Source of the DNA: Tolumonas sp008015085
GTDB taxonomy: Bacteria; Pseudomonadota; Gammaproteobacteria; Enterobacterales; Aeromonadaceae
Direction of reading: 5' to 3'
NCBI GenBank assembly: GCA_029265125.1
Contig: JAJUJX010000008.1
Coordinates: forward strand, 62,001-126,000
DNA: 64,000 nucleotides
Shown: positions 26,650 through 35,822 of the stretch, piece after piece
Layout of the letters: the number at the start of each line of letters is the position of its first letter
Numbering within the stretch: position 1 is the stretch's first letter
Notes under the pieces: generated by a model
What the model was told of the DNA's origin: nothing
Database searches by the model: none
What the model saw: the letters and a program-made list of their open reading frames with translations, nothing else
Program-made: the position numbers and the translations under genes

Positions 26650-27936
26650 TTACTTAATAATAAAGCTAAGAATATTTGCACCTTCCTGCTTAACAAGGCG
26701 CAACCATTCCACTTCAGGAAGACGGATATGCACAACGCAGTTACCGTCTTCATCATAATTTTCGCGCTGAATTGCTTTAAGCTCATATAATTTACTGCGC
26801 AGACGAGCAGATGATGCCGGCAATCTGAGCTGGAAATCAACAATCTGAACACCAAGCAACTCATCTAACACAGTTAGAAGCAAATCAGTGCCGTCACCAG
26901 TAAGCGCCGATAACCATACAGCAACAGGCTTACCTGTGTCATCTCGCTCAATCCGAGGCATTCCTTCGGGAAGACGATCAACTTTGTTATATACCAGCAA
27001 CTGAGGCACTTCATCAGCTTCGATTTCGTGCAGCACCTCATTAACTTGCGCCATATTATCCTGTACGCGCTCATCCGCACAATCGATCACGTGCAACTGC
27101 AAGTCAGCTTCACGAGTCTCCTGCAAAGTAGCTTTGAAAGCTGCAACCAGATCATGGGGCAAATGCCGGATAAAACCAACCGTATCAGCCAGTACAACCG
27201 GACCTAATTTGGCCAGCTCAATACGGCGCAACGTAGGATCAAGCGTCGCAAACAACTGGTCTGCCGCATACACTTTCGACTGCGTCATTCGATTGAATAA
27301 TGTCGATTTACCTGCGTTGGTATATCCCACCAATGAGACAACCGGAATTGCGTTCCGAACACGGGCTCGCCGTCCCTGCTCACGCTGTCTTTCTACTTTT
27401 TCCAGACGCCCAAGAATGTTAGCAATCTTTTCTCTGATCAGTCGGCGATCCGTTTCCAGCTGCGTTTCACCTGGCCCACGGAGCCCGATTCCACCCTTCT
27501 GGCGTTCGAGGTGTGTCCAGCCTCGCACCAGGCGACTGGAAATATGGCGTAATTGTGCGAGTTCAACCTGAAGTTTCCCTTCATGGGTTCGGGCACGCTG
27601 AGCGAAAATATCCAGAATAAGAGTGGTACGGTCCAGTACACGACACTCAAAAATGCGTTCCAGATTTCGCTCTTGCGCCGGTGTCAGCGCATGATTAAAT
27701 ATAACCAGATCAGCCTGCAGACGATGCACTTCCTGTGCAATCTCATCAGCTTTGCCTGTTCCGATAAAAAATTTAGCTTGTGGAGAATCACGGCGGGTAG
27801 TTACGGTGCCCAGAATAGTTGCACCTGCAGACGTAGCGAGCATTTCCAGCTCACGTAAATCTTCTCTGGCTGTTTCGTCTCTGAAATCAACGTGCACAAG
27901 AAGAGCCTGTTCTCCGCCTTGATAGCGTTCAAACAA
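26650..27936 (-). CDS. hflX: Ribosome-associated GTPase HflX
   Basis: A 428-residue GTPase that splits stalled or heat-damaged 70S ribosomes. The N-terminal HflX domain includes GTGKADEI and FNHALTPAQERNLE. A basic helical linker (GGIGLRGPGE) leads to the G domain with P-loop GYTNAGKST, then DTVGFIRHLP and NKVD. The family order hfq-hflX-hflK-hflC is conserved. A short hairpin lies between hfq and this gene. Confidence 0.96.
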   Translation of the reverse strand: MFERYQGGEQALLVHVDFRDETAREDLRELEMLATSAGATILGTVTTRRDSPQAKFFIGTGKADEIAQEVHRLQADLVIFNHALTPAQERNLERIFECRVLDRTTLILDIFAQRARTHEGKLQVELAQLRHISSRLVRGWTHLERQKGGIGLRGPGETQLETDRRLIREKIANILGRLEKVERQREQGRRARVRNAIPVVSLVGYTNAGKSTLFNRMTQSKVYAADQLFATLDPTLRRIELAKLGPVVLADTVGFIRHLPHDLVAAFKATLQETREADLQLHVIDCADERVQDNMAQVNEVLHEIEADEVPQLLVYNKVDRLPEGMPRIERDDTGKPVAVWLSALTGDGTDLLLTVLDELLGVQIVDFQLRLPASSARLRSKLYELKAIQRENYDEDGNCVVHIRLPEVEWLRLVKQEGANILSFIIK

Positions 27937-27966
27937 GAGATAACTCCTCAGTAACTAACAACGAAA

Positions 27967-27987
27967 TCCCTGCCTCAACAGCAGGGA
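27967..27987 (-). terminator. Weak hairpin between hfq and hflX
   Basis: On the minus strand TCCCTGC, a 7-base loop, GCAGGGA, then TTTCGTT. The stem is perfect but the U-tract is broken, so it may only attenuate hflX or stabilise the hfq 3' end. Confidence 0.5.
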
Positions 27988-27995
27988 AAAGCGGG

Positions 27996-28253
27996 TTACT
28001 CTTCAGACTGTGAATCACTTTCACCGGCTGCAGGTGCAGTATGATGCGCTACCGGACGAGCAGGAACCACGGTAGAGATTGCATGTTTGTATACCATCTG
28101 ACTGACAGTATTTTTCAGCAGAATAACAAACTGATCGAATGATTCGACCTGTCCTTGCAGTTTAATGCCATTAACCAGATAGATAGATACAGGAATACGC
28201 TCACGACGTAACGCATTCAAAAATGGATCTTGTAAGGATTGCCCCTTAGCCAT
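27996..28253 (-). CDS. hfq: RNA chaperone Hfq
   Basis: An 85-residue Sm-like hexameric RNA chaperone for small RNAs. MAKGQSLQDPFLNALRRERI (proximal face and arginine rim) and the Sm2 motif YKHAISTVVP are intact. The C-terminal tail is shorter than the 102-residue E. coli protein and ends in an acidic DSQSEE tip, the feature that auto-inhibits the RNA-binding core in other species. It lies between miaA and hflX as in enterobacteria. Confidence 0.98.
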   Translation of the reverse strand: MAKGQSLQDPFLNALRRERIPVSIYLVNGIKLQGQVESFDQFVILLKNTVSQMVYKHAISTVVPARPVAHHTAPAAGESDSQSEE

Positions 28254-28325
28254 GTTATTGTCCTTATACTTTTGTTTTAATTGAGCAAGGCGTAAATATT
28301 AAAGTAGCAGATATTATTCGTAACG

Positions 28326-29258
28326 TCATGCGCTTGTGATGCTCTGGCAGATAATATCTGCATTATTGATTGCTCCCGTTTCCAGCCAGATCACGTTTTG
28401 CCAGCTTCGCAACCAGGTCATCTGACGTTTTGCCAGCTGGCAGGTGGCAACAATACCGCGATAGACCATCTCGTCATAACTGAGCTGCCCATCGATATAC
28501 TCCCACATTTGCCGGTAGCCCACACATCGGATCGATGGCATATCTGCGTGTAGATCCCCCCGCTGATAGAGTCTTCTGACTTCCTGCTCAAACCCTTGTG
28601 ACAGCATCAGATGAAAGCGTTCAGCAATACGTTGGCGCAATATTTCACGTTCAAGCGGGGCAATAGCAAATTGTAATGTACGGTACGGTAGTTGCTCACC
28701 TTTGGTTTGCGTAAGTTCAGTTAAAGTTTTGCCGCTGATACGATAGACCTCCAGCGCACGCGATAAACGCTGAGGATCGTTCGGATGGATGCGGGCTGCA
28801 GAAACAGGATCGATGGTTTGCAATTCTGCATGCAGTTCATCCCACCCCTTCTCAATAGCTTCTTCTTCTATTTGTTGCCTGATTGCGGGATCGGCTGCCG
28901 GCAACGGTGATAAGCCTTCCAGCAGGGCTTTGTAATACAGCATGGTTCCCCCCACCAGCACAGGTATCCGGCCTTGTGAGGTGATGGATTCAATTTCCCG
29001 TAGTGCATCCAGCCTGAAATCAGCAGCGGAATAAGCCTGGGATGGATCACGAATATCCAGTAAGCGATGCGGTGCTAACGCCAGTTCGTCGGCAGTCGGT
29101 TTTGCCGTACCAATATCCATACCACGATAAATGAGTGCTGAATCCACACTGATGATGTCACAGGGCAAACGCTTTACCAGTTCTATCGCCAGTGCGGTTT
29201 TCCCGGATGCGGTAGGCCCCATCAGAAAAACCACGGGTGGTAAACGTTGATCAGTCAC
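28326..29258 (-). CDS. miaA: tRNA dimethylallyltransferase MiaA
   Basis: A 310-residue enzyme adding a dimethylallyl group to A37 of tRNAs that read UNN codons. The P-loop GPTASGKTALA, DSALIYRGMDIGTAKP and DPSQAYSAADF are intact. I place the start at a GTG (29256-29258) with GAGG nine bases upstream, inside the mutL stop region. A TTG five codons earlier is open but lacks a ribosome site. hfq lies 72 bases downstream. Confidence 0.93.
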   Translation of the reverse strand: MTDQRLPPVVFLMGPTASGKTALAIELVKRLPCDIISVDSALIYRGMDIGTAKPTADELALAPHRLLDIRDPSQAYSAADFRLDALREIESITSQGRIPVLVGGTMLYYKALLEGLSPLPAADPAIRQQIEEEAIEKGWDELHAELQTIDPVSAARIHPNDPQRLSRALEVYRISGKTLTELTQTKGEQLPYRTLQFAIAPLEREILRQRIAERFHLMLSQGFEQEVRRLYQRGDLHADMPSIRCVGYRQMWEYIDGQLSYDEMVYRGIVATCQLAKRQMTWLRSWQNVIWLETGAINNADIICQSITSA

Positions 29259-31041
29259 AGGAAAAAACCTCAATAATAGAAGACAGAGCTATGGGCTGTG
29301 TGAATCGTGGATCAGTCTGCCAATCTGCAATATTTTCTTGCATCCAGAGCCAGAGCTGTCTTGCTGTATCGGCGGAGTAACAACTGGGTATCATTTCGGG
29401 GATCCGAAACCATGCGCTGATAAATGCGCACCAGTTTTGCGGTGAGACCACAGATGAATATGTAGCTAGTAAATCCAGTAATAGCGGAATTGTTGTAGCC
29501 AGATCGGTATCTCGCAATAATGCAGGCACTGATTGAATGATGGCCTGTTGGTTTTTAAGTGGATTAAGCCGGATGCCCAGTTTTTTCAGCCATTCCGCAT
29601 ACTCGTCAAACCATTCTGCCGGTTGTTTTAGTTCAAGCCGCTGAGGAAGCAGCAGAGGCTGCGCAATCAGCCCCCCAGAACCTGAGGACTCACACTGCTG
29701 TTGTAGCTGAACTTTTTGTACTGCAGACAGATCAGAAAGAACCAATACATCATGCTTAGCAGACAAGACATAACGTTGCCGGAATAATCGCAGAAAATGC
29801 CAATCAGATCCGTCCGATGCAAATGATTCGGAAGCATTCCTTGCTGGTGCAGGATATGCCGGTTGTTCTGTTCTTAATAATGTATCGTATGCCCGCAACT
29901 GTGAACCTGGTGGTGATGAATAACCACCTGAGGGTGCGCTGTATTGATGTTGACCAGACGATGAGCGTGTGCGTAACGGTGCTACAGGATAATCAGGGGC
30001 TAAATCCTGAATACCAGAAAATACCTCATCCTGCGTAGAGACCGAGTAGGCAGCCTGTAATGCCTGTCCCGCTACCCTGACAATAAAGTCATGAACTTGC
30101 CGAGACTCATGAAAGCGGACTTCATGTTTAGAGGGATGAACATTGACATCGACCTGATGTGGATCTAACTCCAGAAACAGGACATATGCTGGCTGAAATG
30201 AGACATCAGTACTTTCGCTGTATGCTTGCCGGATTGCATGATTAAGCAATTTATCCCGCATCATCCGACCATTAACATAACAATATTGAACATCAGCAAT
30301 ACCCGTCAGGGGGTAAGGAGCCAGCCAGCCATGTAAATGTAACCCCTGATGCTCACAGTCTACTTTCAATGCTGATTGCATAAATTCAGCACCGCAGGCC
30401 TGAATCACCCGCTGCTCCTGCTGAGTATCTGTTTTGGCGGCGCGGTATTGACGTAGCAGTTTGCCGTTATGTTTCAGCGTAATCGATACATCAAAGCGGC
30501 TGAGTGCTAATCGCCTGAGCAATTCATCAATATGGGTGAATTCGGTTTTTTCGCTGCGCAAGAAACGACGACGGGCAGGCGTATTAAAAAACAGGTCGAG
30601 TACTTCAACAGTTGTACCGACAGGGTGTGCCGCCGGTTTGACCGTGACATCCATATCCCTGCCTTCTGCATAGGCCTGCCAGGCTTCAGTCTGTTCAGCC
30701 GTACGGGAGGTCAGGGTTAAGCGGGAAACAGAGCTGATCGATGCCAACGCTTCCCCTCTGAAACCAAGACTGACTATACGTTCCAGATCATCCAGCGTTG
30801 AAACTTTAGAGGTCGCATGGCGCGTCAGAGCCAGTGTCAGCTCTTCGCCCCGGATACCTGAGCCGTTATCACGGATACGGATAAGCTGACAGCCACCTTT
30901 CTCCAGCTCAACATCAATTTTATTCGCACCCGCATCAAGACTATTTTCAACCAGTTCCTTGATAACCGAAGCAGGCCTCTCAACCACCTCTCCGGCGGCG
31001 ATCTGGTTAGCCAGAATGGGCGGCAGGATCTGAATAGGCAT
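29251..31041 (-). CDS. mutL: DNA mismatch repair protein MutL
   Basis: A 596-residue GHKL ATPase linking MutS to MutH/UvrD in mismatch repair. ATP-binding motifs are KELVENSLDAGA (about 28-39), DNGSGI (58-63) and GFRGEAL (93-99). A variable Ser/Pro/Tyr-rich linker (about 345-410) precedes the dimerisation domain. There is no DQHAAxERxxYE endonuclease motif in the C-terminal domain, consistent with methyl-directed repair using MutH. The stop overlaps miaA; amiB ends one base upstream of its start. Confidence 0.97.
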   Translation of the reverse strand: MPIQILPPILANQIAAGEVVERPASVIKELVENSLDAGANKIDVELEKGGCQLIRIRDNGSGIRGEELTLALTRHATSKVSTLDDLERIVSLGFRGEALASISSVSRLTLTSRTAEQTEAWQAYAEGRDMDVTVKPAAHPVGTTVEVLDLFFNTPARRRFLRSEKTEFTHIDELLRRLALSRFDVSITLKHNGKLLRQYRAAKTDTQQEQRVIQACGAEFMQSALKVDCEHQGLHLHGWLAPYPLTGIADVQYCYVNGRMMRDKLLNHAIRQAYSESTDVSFQPAYVLFLELDPHQVDVNVHPSKHEVRFHESRQVHDFIVRVAGQALQAAYSVSTQDEVFSGIQDLAPDYPVAPLRTRSSSGQHQYSAPSGGYSSPPGSQLRAYDTLLRTEQPAYPAPARNASESFASDGSDWHFLRLFRQRYVLSAKHDVLVLSDLSAVQKVQLQQQCESSGSGGLIAQPLLLPQRLELKQPAEWFDEYAEWLKKLGIRLNPLKNQQAIIQSVPALLRDTDLATTIPLLLDLLATYSSVVSPQNWCAFISAWFRIPEMIPSCYSADTARQLWLWMQENIADWQTDPRFTQPIALSSIIEVFSCD

Positions 31042-31042
31042 A

Positions 31043-32713
31043 TTAGCTCACAGGGATCACAATGACCTGTCCAATCAGCAAATTATCGGATTTCAGGTTA
31101 TTTCTGGAACGAATAGCATTTTTACTTACGCCATATTGCACAGCCAAACCAGACAAACTTTCACCGTTTTTTACAACGTGCTGACGCACATTTGCATTAC
31201 CTTGTTGCGATTTTGGCAAAGAGGATTTAACAAATGTGCCGCCAGGGCTTGGTAAACTCCGGCCATAATAATCCGATACGCCGCGGAAAATAGCATTAGC
31301 CAGCTGAGACTGATATTTTCCGGAAGCCAGTAAGCTTTCTTCCTGAGGATTAGAGATAAAGCCAGTTTCAATCAATAATGAAGGGATATCCGGTGCTTTC
31401 AGCACAGCAAGACTGGCATGTTCCGGGCGTTTTTTATGCAGGTGGGCCACATTACCAATACGGCGTAATACCCGTTTTCCGATATCATAACCTTCGCTGC
31501 GTGAGTTATCCCAAGACAGATCCAAGATAGTCTGGGCAAGATACTGATTGGGCTCTGTTTCAGCAATCACCTTACCTGCACCACCCAATAATTCGGTGTG
31601 TTTGGCTTGCTGATCCAGCAATTTGTTCATCTCTTTATTAACGCGTTTAGCCGACAATATCCAGACCGAAGCGCCCTTAACTGAACTGCTTGGGCCACTA
31701 TCTGCATGAATTGAAATCAGCAGGCGAGCATTTTTGCGACGGGCAATGGCTGAGCGTTCATCCAACTCCACAAAAGTATCACGTGAACGAGTCATCACCG
31801 CTTTCATGCCGGGCTGAGCATCGATCAGATTTGCCAGCTTTCGGGCGATACCCAATGTAACTGTTTTTTCATAGGTATTCCCTGGACCAATAGCACCAGG
31901 ATCTTTACCTCCATGCCCTGCATCAATCGCCACAATAAATGGGCCACCAGAGGCTGGCATTACCGCTTTGGTAGTATCCGGTGAATTATCAGGCTCATCT
32001 GCAACAGATGATGAATCTGGTGCCGCCAGTTCCTCTTTGGATATCAAATCACTCATTTGGATGACCCGGCCAGCTACCGCCCGATCAATTTTACTGTCAG
32101 GAGCTACCGTCTGTAACGAGGCAGATGAATCAGCAACTGGCTTGCGGATAGTTTCTGTTTTCAGTGTGACCGCTGGAGCTACTTCTGTCCGTGAAACCAC
32201 AGCGGCAGACTGAGATTTCTTTGTTGAGTCCGCTCCAACGGAGGCAGGAGATGCAGTAGTCGCCGGAAGGCTGACAAATGGTGTTGTTGGGGTATTACCG
32301 GAGACGTTGCTTTTCGCAACCAATGTACCCGGCTTGATATCAACGACCAGGCGATGATGACGATAGCTGGCTTGTGGCGGCAAAGAGAAAATCTGAGGTT
32401 TCACACCATTTGCCAGCACAAATTCAACTTTGACAACATTACCGCCTAACATATTCCGGCGGATACTTTTCAGAAAACCTTCGCAACCGGTGGTTCGAGG
32501 AACAGGAAATGGTTGCCCACTGATATCCTGGAACTCAACAATAAGACTGTTAGTGCCAGTATCAATAGTAAAGCTGTAATTTGGCTGGCTTTCGAGATCA
32601 AACACCATGCGCACTTTGTCCTGCGAAGGGGCAATACGCAATTTTTCAATCTGATTAGCTGCGGCTGGCCAAACGAACAGAGCCAGTAAAACAAGTAAAA
32701 ATCTTTTTTTCAC
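31043..32713 (-). CDS. amiB: N-acetylmuramoyl-L-alanine amidase (AmiB type)
   Basis: A 556-residue periplasmic amidase that cleaves septal peptidoglycan cross-bridges during cell separation. Signal peptide 1-19, AMIN domain about 20-130, Ser/Thr/Pro-rich linker to about 255, Amidase_3 domain about 258-475 with the zinc motif AIDAGHGGKDPGA and SIHADS, and one C-terminal LysM domain (about 512-555). E. coli AmiB is shorter (445), and its LysM is absent. A LysM-bearing form is seen in other gammaproteobacteria. It overlaps tsaE by four bases. Confidence 0.93.
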   Translation of the reverse strand: MKKRFLLVLLALFVWPAAANQIEKLRIAPSQDKVRMVFDLESQPNYSFTIDTGTNSLIVEFQDISGQPFPVPRTTGCEGFLKSIRRNMLGGNVVKVEFVLANGVKPQIFSLPPQASYRHHRLVVDIKPGTLVAKSNVSGNTPTTPFVSLPATTASPASVGADSTKKSQSAAVVSRTEVAPAVTLKTETIRKPVADSSASLQTVAPDSKIDRAVAGRVIQMSDLISKEELAAPDSSSVADEPDNSPDTTKAVMPASGGPFIVAIDAGHGGKDPGAIGPGNTYEKTVTLGIARKLANLIDAQPGMKAVMTRSRDTFVELDERSAIARRKNARLLISIHADSGPSSSVKGASVWILSAKRVNKEMNKLLDQQAKHTELLGGAGKVIAETEPNQYLAQTILDLSWDNSRSEGYDIGKRVLRRIGNVAHLHKKRPEHASLAVLKAPDIPSLLIETGFISNPQEESLLASGKYQSQLANAIFRGVSDYYGRSLPSPGGTFVKSSLPKSQQGNANVRQHVVKNGESLSGLAVQYGVSKNAIRSRNNLKSDNLLIGQVIVIPVS

Positions 32714-33177
32714 GATAGATTCAATCTGGTAACAATCGTTTCGCCCACATCAGAACATGCTCTGATTTCCACTCTCCGGGCCCCATGCTCATAATGTAAT
32801 GTAATTTCAAGATCCGGTGAGGGTAACCACCCTTCACCTTTTTCCGGCCACTCCACCAGACATAAGCAATCCGAAGAGAAATAATCCCGGATCCCCATAA
32901 ACTCCAGCTCCTCCGGATCGGCTAATCGGTATAGATCAAAATGATAAACCTGCCATTGCGGTAACTCATAAGCCTCAACTAATGTATAAGTTGGGCTCTT
33001 AACTTTGCCATGATGACCCAGAGCTGTGACAAATCCTCTGGATAGGGTGGTCTTTCCTGCCCCCAGATCACCATGTAAAAAAATAGTCGTTGCCTGCTGA
33101 CAGGCATGGGCAATTTCAGCACCTAAAGCGACAGTTGCTTCACTGTCGTTGAGTATTCGTGTCAGCATATTTCCCAT
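32710..33177 (-). CDS. tsaE: tRNA t6A biosynthesis ATPase TsaE
   Basis: A 155-residue P-loop ATPase needed for threonylcarbamoyladenosine at A37 of ANN-decoding tRNAs, acting with TsaB and TsaD. The P-loop HGDLGAGKTT is at 35-44; SPTYTLVEAY and HFDLYRL follow. The frame is open further upstream, but the ATG at 33175-33177 has AAAGG seven bases before it and gives the family length. It overlaps the end of nnrD by 38 bases. Confidence 0.94.
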   Translation of the reverse strand: MGNMLTRILNDSEATVALGAEIAHACQQATTIFLHGDLGAGKTTLSRGFVTALGHHGKVKSPTYTLVEAYELPQWQVYHFDLYRLADPEELEFMGIRDYFSSDCLCLVEWPEKGEGWLPSPDLEITLHYEHGARRVEIRACSDVGETIVTRLNLS

Positions 33178-34693
33178 GTTGATACCTTTGAGGATTAGCC
33201 AGTTTGGGTAACCATAAAAATAAATCTGAAGCCAGCATGCCCCGTTCACCATGCTGTTCGGCTATCATATCTGCGGCTTTACCATGTAACACGGCACCAC
33301 AACAGGCCGCATCGAATAACGATAAGCCTTGCCCTAAAAGGGCCGCTATAATGCCAGAAAGTACATCACCCATGCCACCACTCGCCATTCCCGGATTACC
33401 TTCTGTACAGATAGCCATCTGCCTGCCATCAAAAATCAGCGTTCCGGAGCCCTTTAATAATACCACGCCTCCATAGCGATGCTGAACTTCCTGCACTGCA
33501 GCAAAACGGTCTGATTGTATATCTGAAGTCGAACACTGTAACAGCCTTGCAGCTTCTCCTGGATGAGGCGTTAATACCCAGTTATTGCGTTTTTGCGGGT
33601 GCAAAGCTAAATGATTTAAGGCATCTGCATCCACGATCATATGGTCACAATGCGCATCAGCCAGTAATGTCTGCCACTGCTGGAGTCCCCATGCTTCCTG
33701 CCCTAATCCGGGGCCAGCTACGACAACATCAGCCCAGTCTATAAGCTCACCGGATAAATCCCGGCCAAACATTAACTCCGGACGACCAGCAAACACCAAC
33801 GGCCGGTTTTCAGGATGACAAAACACCTTAACCAATCCAGCACCTGTACGCAGTGCTGCTTCTGCTGCCAGTCTGATTGCCCCTGGCATCCCCGGACCGC
33901 CACCGGCCAATAGAATTTTCCCGCAATCTCCTTTATGTGCTGTTCTGCGTCGGGGAGGCAGCAAGGGAGATATTGCGCCATAGTTTAGTAGCTTACATCC
34001 AGATAATTCATTCGCTTGAGTAGGTTTATTCTGTAACGGAGCAAGCAATATTTCGCCAACATGGTCAGCAGCTAATCCGGTCAGTAACCCCCGCTTCAGT
34101 GCAATCAACGTGACTGTCATTGCTGCATTCACAGCACCACCAAGTGGCATCCCGGTATCCGGATTCAAGCCACTCGGAATATCCACTGATAATATGGGAG
34201 CCTGTTGCCGGTTAATAAACTGAATCCAGGCGAGCAACTCACCGCGCAATCGTGTGGATGGGCCTATTCCCAGCAGAGCATCAATGATCAGGTCGGGTTG
34301 TCCCTGTGTGGAGGATAGCTTCTGACAAGTTCCCCCGTCATTGAGCCAGTCATGTTTAGCCTGTTCAGCCGGAATTCCCGGGGGTGGTTCATCAAAAGAA
34401 AATAGATCAACCTTATAACCGGCTCTTTTTGCTAGTTTGGCAATAACATAACCATCTCCGCCATTATTGCCTTTTCCGCAAAATATCCATAAATGCCGCA
34501 CCGCAGGCCAGCATGTTTTAATTACATGAAAAACGGCCTCTCCGGCCTGTTGCATCAACTGGTATAGCGTAATTTTATGAGAGGAAACCAGCTGCTGCTC
34601 CATCAAGCGGATCTGCTCGGAGCACCAACTGTAGTGTGGTAAACTGTCGCAAATTTTAGTGATAACCGGTGCATTCTGATCCATGACATCCAC
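33140..34693 (-). CDS. nnrD: Bifunctional NAD(P)H-hydrate epimerase/dehydratase NnrD
   Basis: A 517-residue fusion that repairs damaged NADH and NADPH. The N-terminal epimerase (YjeF_N, about 1-235) has GKGNNGGDGY. The C-terminal ADP-dependent dehydratase (about 255-510) has AGGGPGMPGA, HPGEAARL and GMASGGMGDVLSG. Two in-frame ATGs (34693, 34684) are possible starts; neither has a strong ribosome site. It is divergent from queG, with overlapping or abutting starts, so each promoter must lie inside the other gene. Confidence 0.95.
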   Translation of the reverse strand: MDVMDQNAPVITKICDSLPHYSWCSEQIRLMEQQLVSSHKITLYQLMQQAGEAVFHVIKTCWPAVRHLWIFCGKGNNGGDGYVIAKLAKRAGYKVDLFSFDEPPPGIPAEQAKHDWLNDGGTCQKLSSTQGQPDLIIDALLGIGPSTRLRGELLAWIQFINRQQAPILSVDIPSGLNPDTGMPLGGAVNAAMTVTLIALKRGLLTGLAADHVGEILLAPLQNKPTQANELSGCKLLNYGAISPLLPPRRRTAHKGDCGKILLAGGGPGMPGAIRLAAEAALRTGAGLVKVFCHPENRPLVFAGRPELMFGRDLSGELIDWADVVVAGPGLGQEAWGLQQWQTLLADAHCDHMIVDADALNHLALHPQKRNNWVLTPHPGEAARLLQCSTSDIQSDRFAAVQEVQHRYGGVVLLKGSGTLIFDGRQMAICTEGNPGMASGGMGDVLSGIIAALLGQGLSLFDAACCGAVLHGKAADMIAEQHGERGMLASDLFLWLPKLANPQRYQHGKYADTNTQRQ

Positions 34694-35813
34694 ACCCGAT
34701 CTGCAAAAGTTAGCTCACGATATCAAGCAATGGGGGCTAGAGCTAGGCTTTGATCAGGTCGGGATCACAGACTGCGATTTAACCAGCGAAGAAAGTAAGC
34801 TGGAAGCATGGTTAGCGAGCGGCTATCACGGTGAAATGGAATATATGGCGCGTTACGGTTTAATGCGCGCTCGCCCCGCTGAGTTACAACCTGGCACCCT
34901 GCGGGTTATTTCGGTGAGAATGAATTATCTGCCATCGGGAGCCCAAATTGCGAAGACGCTGGCAGATCCGACCCGTGGCTATGTCAGTCGCTATGCGCTA
35001 GGGCGTGATTATCACAAAACTCTACGCAACCGCCTAAAGCAGTTGGGGGAACGGATCCAACAAGCAAGCCAGGATATGCTGCAATTTCGGCCCTTTGTAG
35101 ACTCAGCCCCTATCATGGAACGGCCTCTGGCAGACAAGGCCGGCCTTGGCTGGACCGGAAAACACACATTATTACTCAATAAGAACGCAGGTTCCTTTTT
35201 TTTCCTCGGGGAATTATTAGTAGATTTGCCATTGCCGATCGATCACCCGATTGAACCAGCCTGTGGTAATTGCAGTGCCTGTATCCAGATTTGTCCAACA
35301 GGCGCTATCGTTGCCCCTTACCAGGTTGATGCACGGCGTTGTATTTCTTACCTGACGATTGAATTGAATGGCCCCATTCCTGAGGAATTGCGCCCGCTGA
35401 TTGGCAACCGGATTTACGGTTGTGACGACTGCCAGCTGATCTGCCCATGGAACCGTTACGCCGTTACATCACCAGAGCCGGATTTTTCACCCCGACAGTC
35501 ATTGCATACCCCTGATCTGTTGACACTATGGGCATGGGATGAAGCCATGTTTCTTAAAACGACTGAAGGCAGCGCTATCCGCCGGATTGGCTTTGAAAAG
35601 TGGCAGAGGAATATTGCCATCGCATTAGGTAACGGCCCCGCATCAGACGATGTCATTCATGCTCTTGAATACAAACGAGCTCAGGCCAGTCCGTTGGTGC
35701 AAGAGCATATTGACTGGGCTCTTTGCCAATTAAGATCTCTGGTGTCATCAGAAAACAGAAAGCATGACAAACTCATCCGCTGTATTTACAAAGGATTAGC
35801 CGACCATGCATAA
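34683..35813 (+). CDS. queG: Epoxyqueuosine reductase QueG
   Basis: A 376-residue cobalamin-dependent iron-sulfur enzyme for the last step of queuosine synthesis in tRNA. Two 4Fe-4S motifs are visible: CGNCSACIQICP (C194, C197, C200, C204) and CDDCQLICPWN. The catalytic-region motif VDSAPIMER is at about 139-147. The length matches E. coli (379). The divergent start against nnrD and the later position of orn follow enterobacterial order. queE, an early step of the same pathway, is also in this window. Confidence 0.96.
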   Translation: MTSTPDLQKLAHDIKQWGLELGFDQVGITDCDLTSEESKLEAWLASGYHGEMEYMARYGLMRARPAELQPGTLRVISVRMNYLPSGAQIAKTLADPTRGYVSRYALGRDYHKTLRNRLKQLGERIQQASQDMLQFRPFVDSAPIMERPLADKAGLGWTGKHTLLLNKNAGSFFFLGELLVDLPLPIDHPIEPACGNCSACIQICPTGAIVAPYQVDARRCISYLTIELNGPIPEELRPLIGNRIYGCDDCQLICPWNRYAVTSPEPDFSPRQSLHTPDLLTLWAWDEAMFLKTTEGSAIRRIGFEKWQRNIAIALGNGPASDDVIHALEYKRAQASPLVQEHIDWALCQLRSLVSSENRKHDKLIRCIYKGLADHA

Positions 35814-35822
35814 GGATAAACT

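Noticed and set aside
32710..33252. Longer TsaE starting at 33252
   Set aside because: It would overlap nnrD by 113 bases and add a non-conserved aromatic-rich leader; the ATG at 33177 has AAAGG at good spacing.
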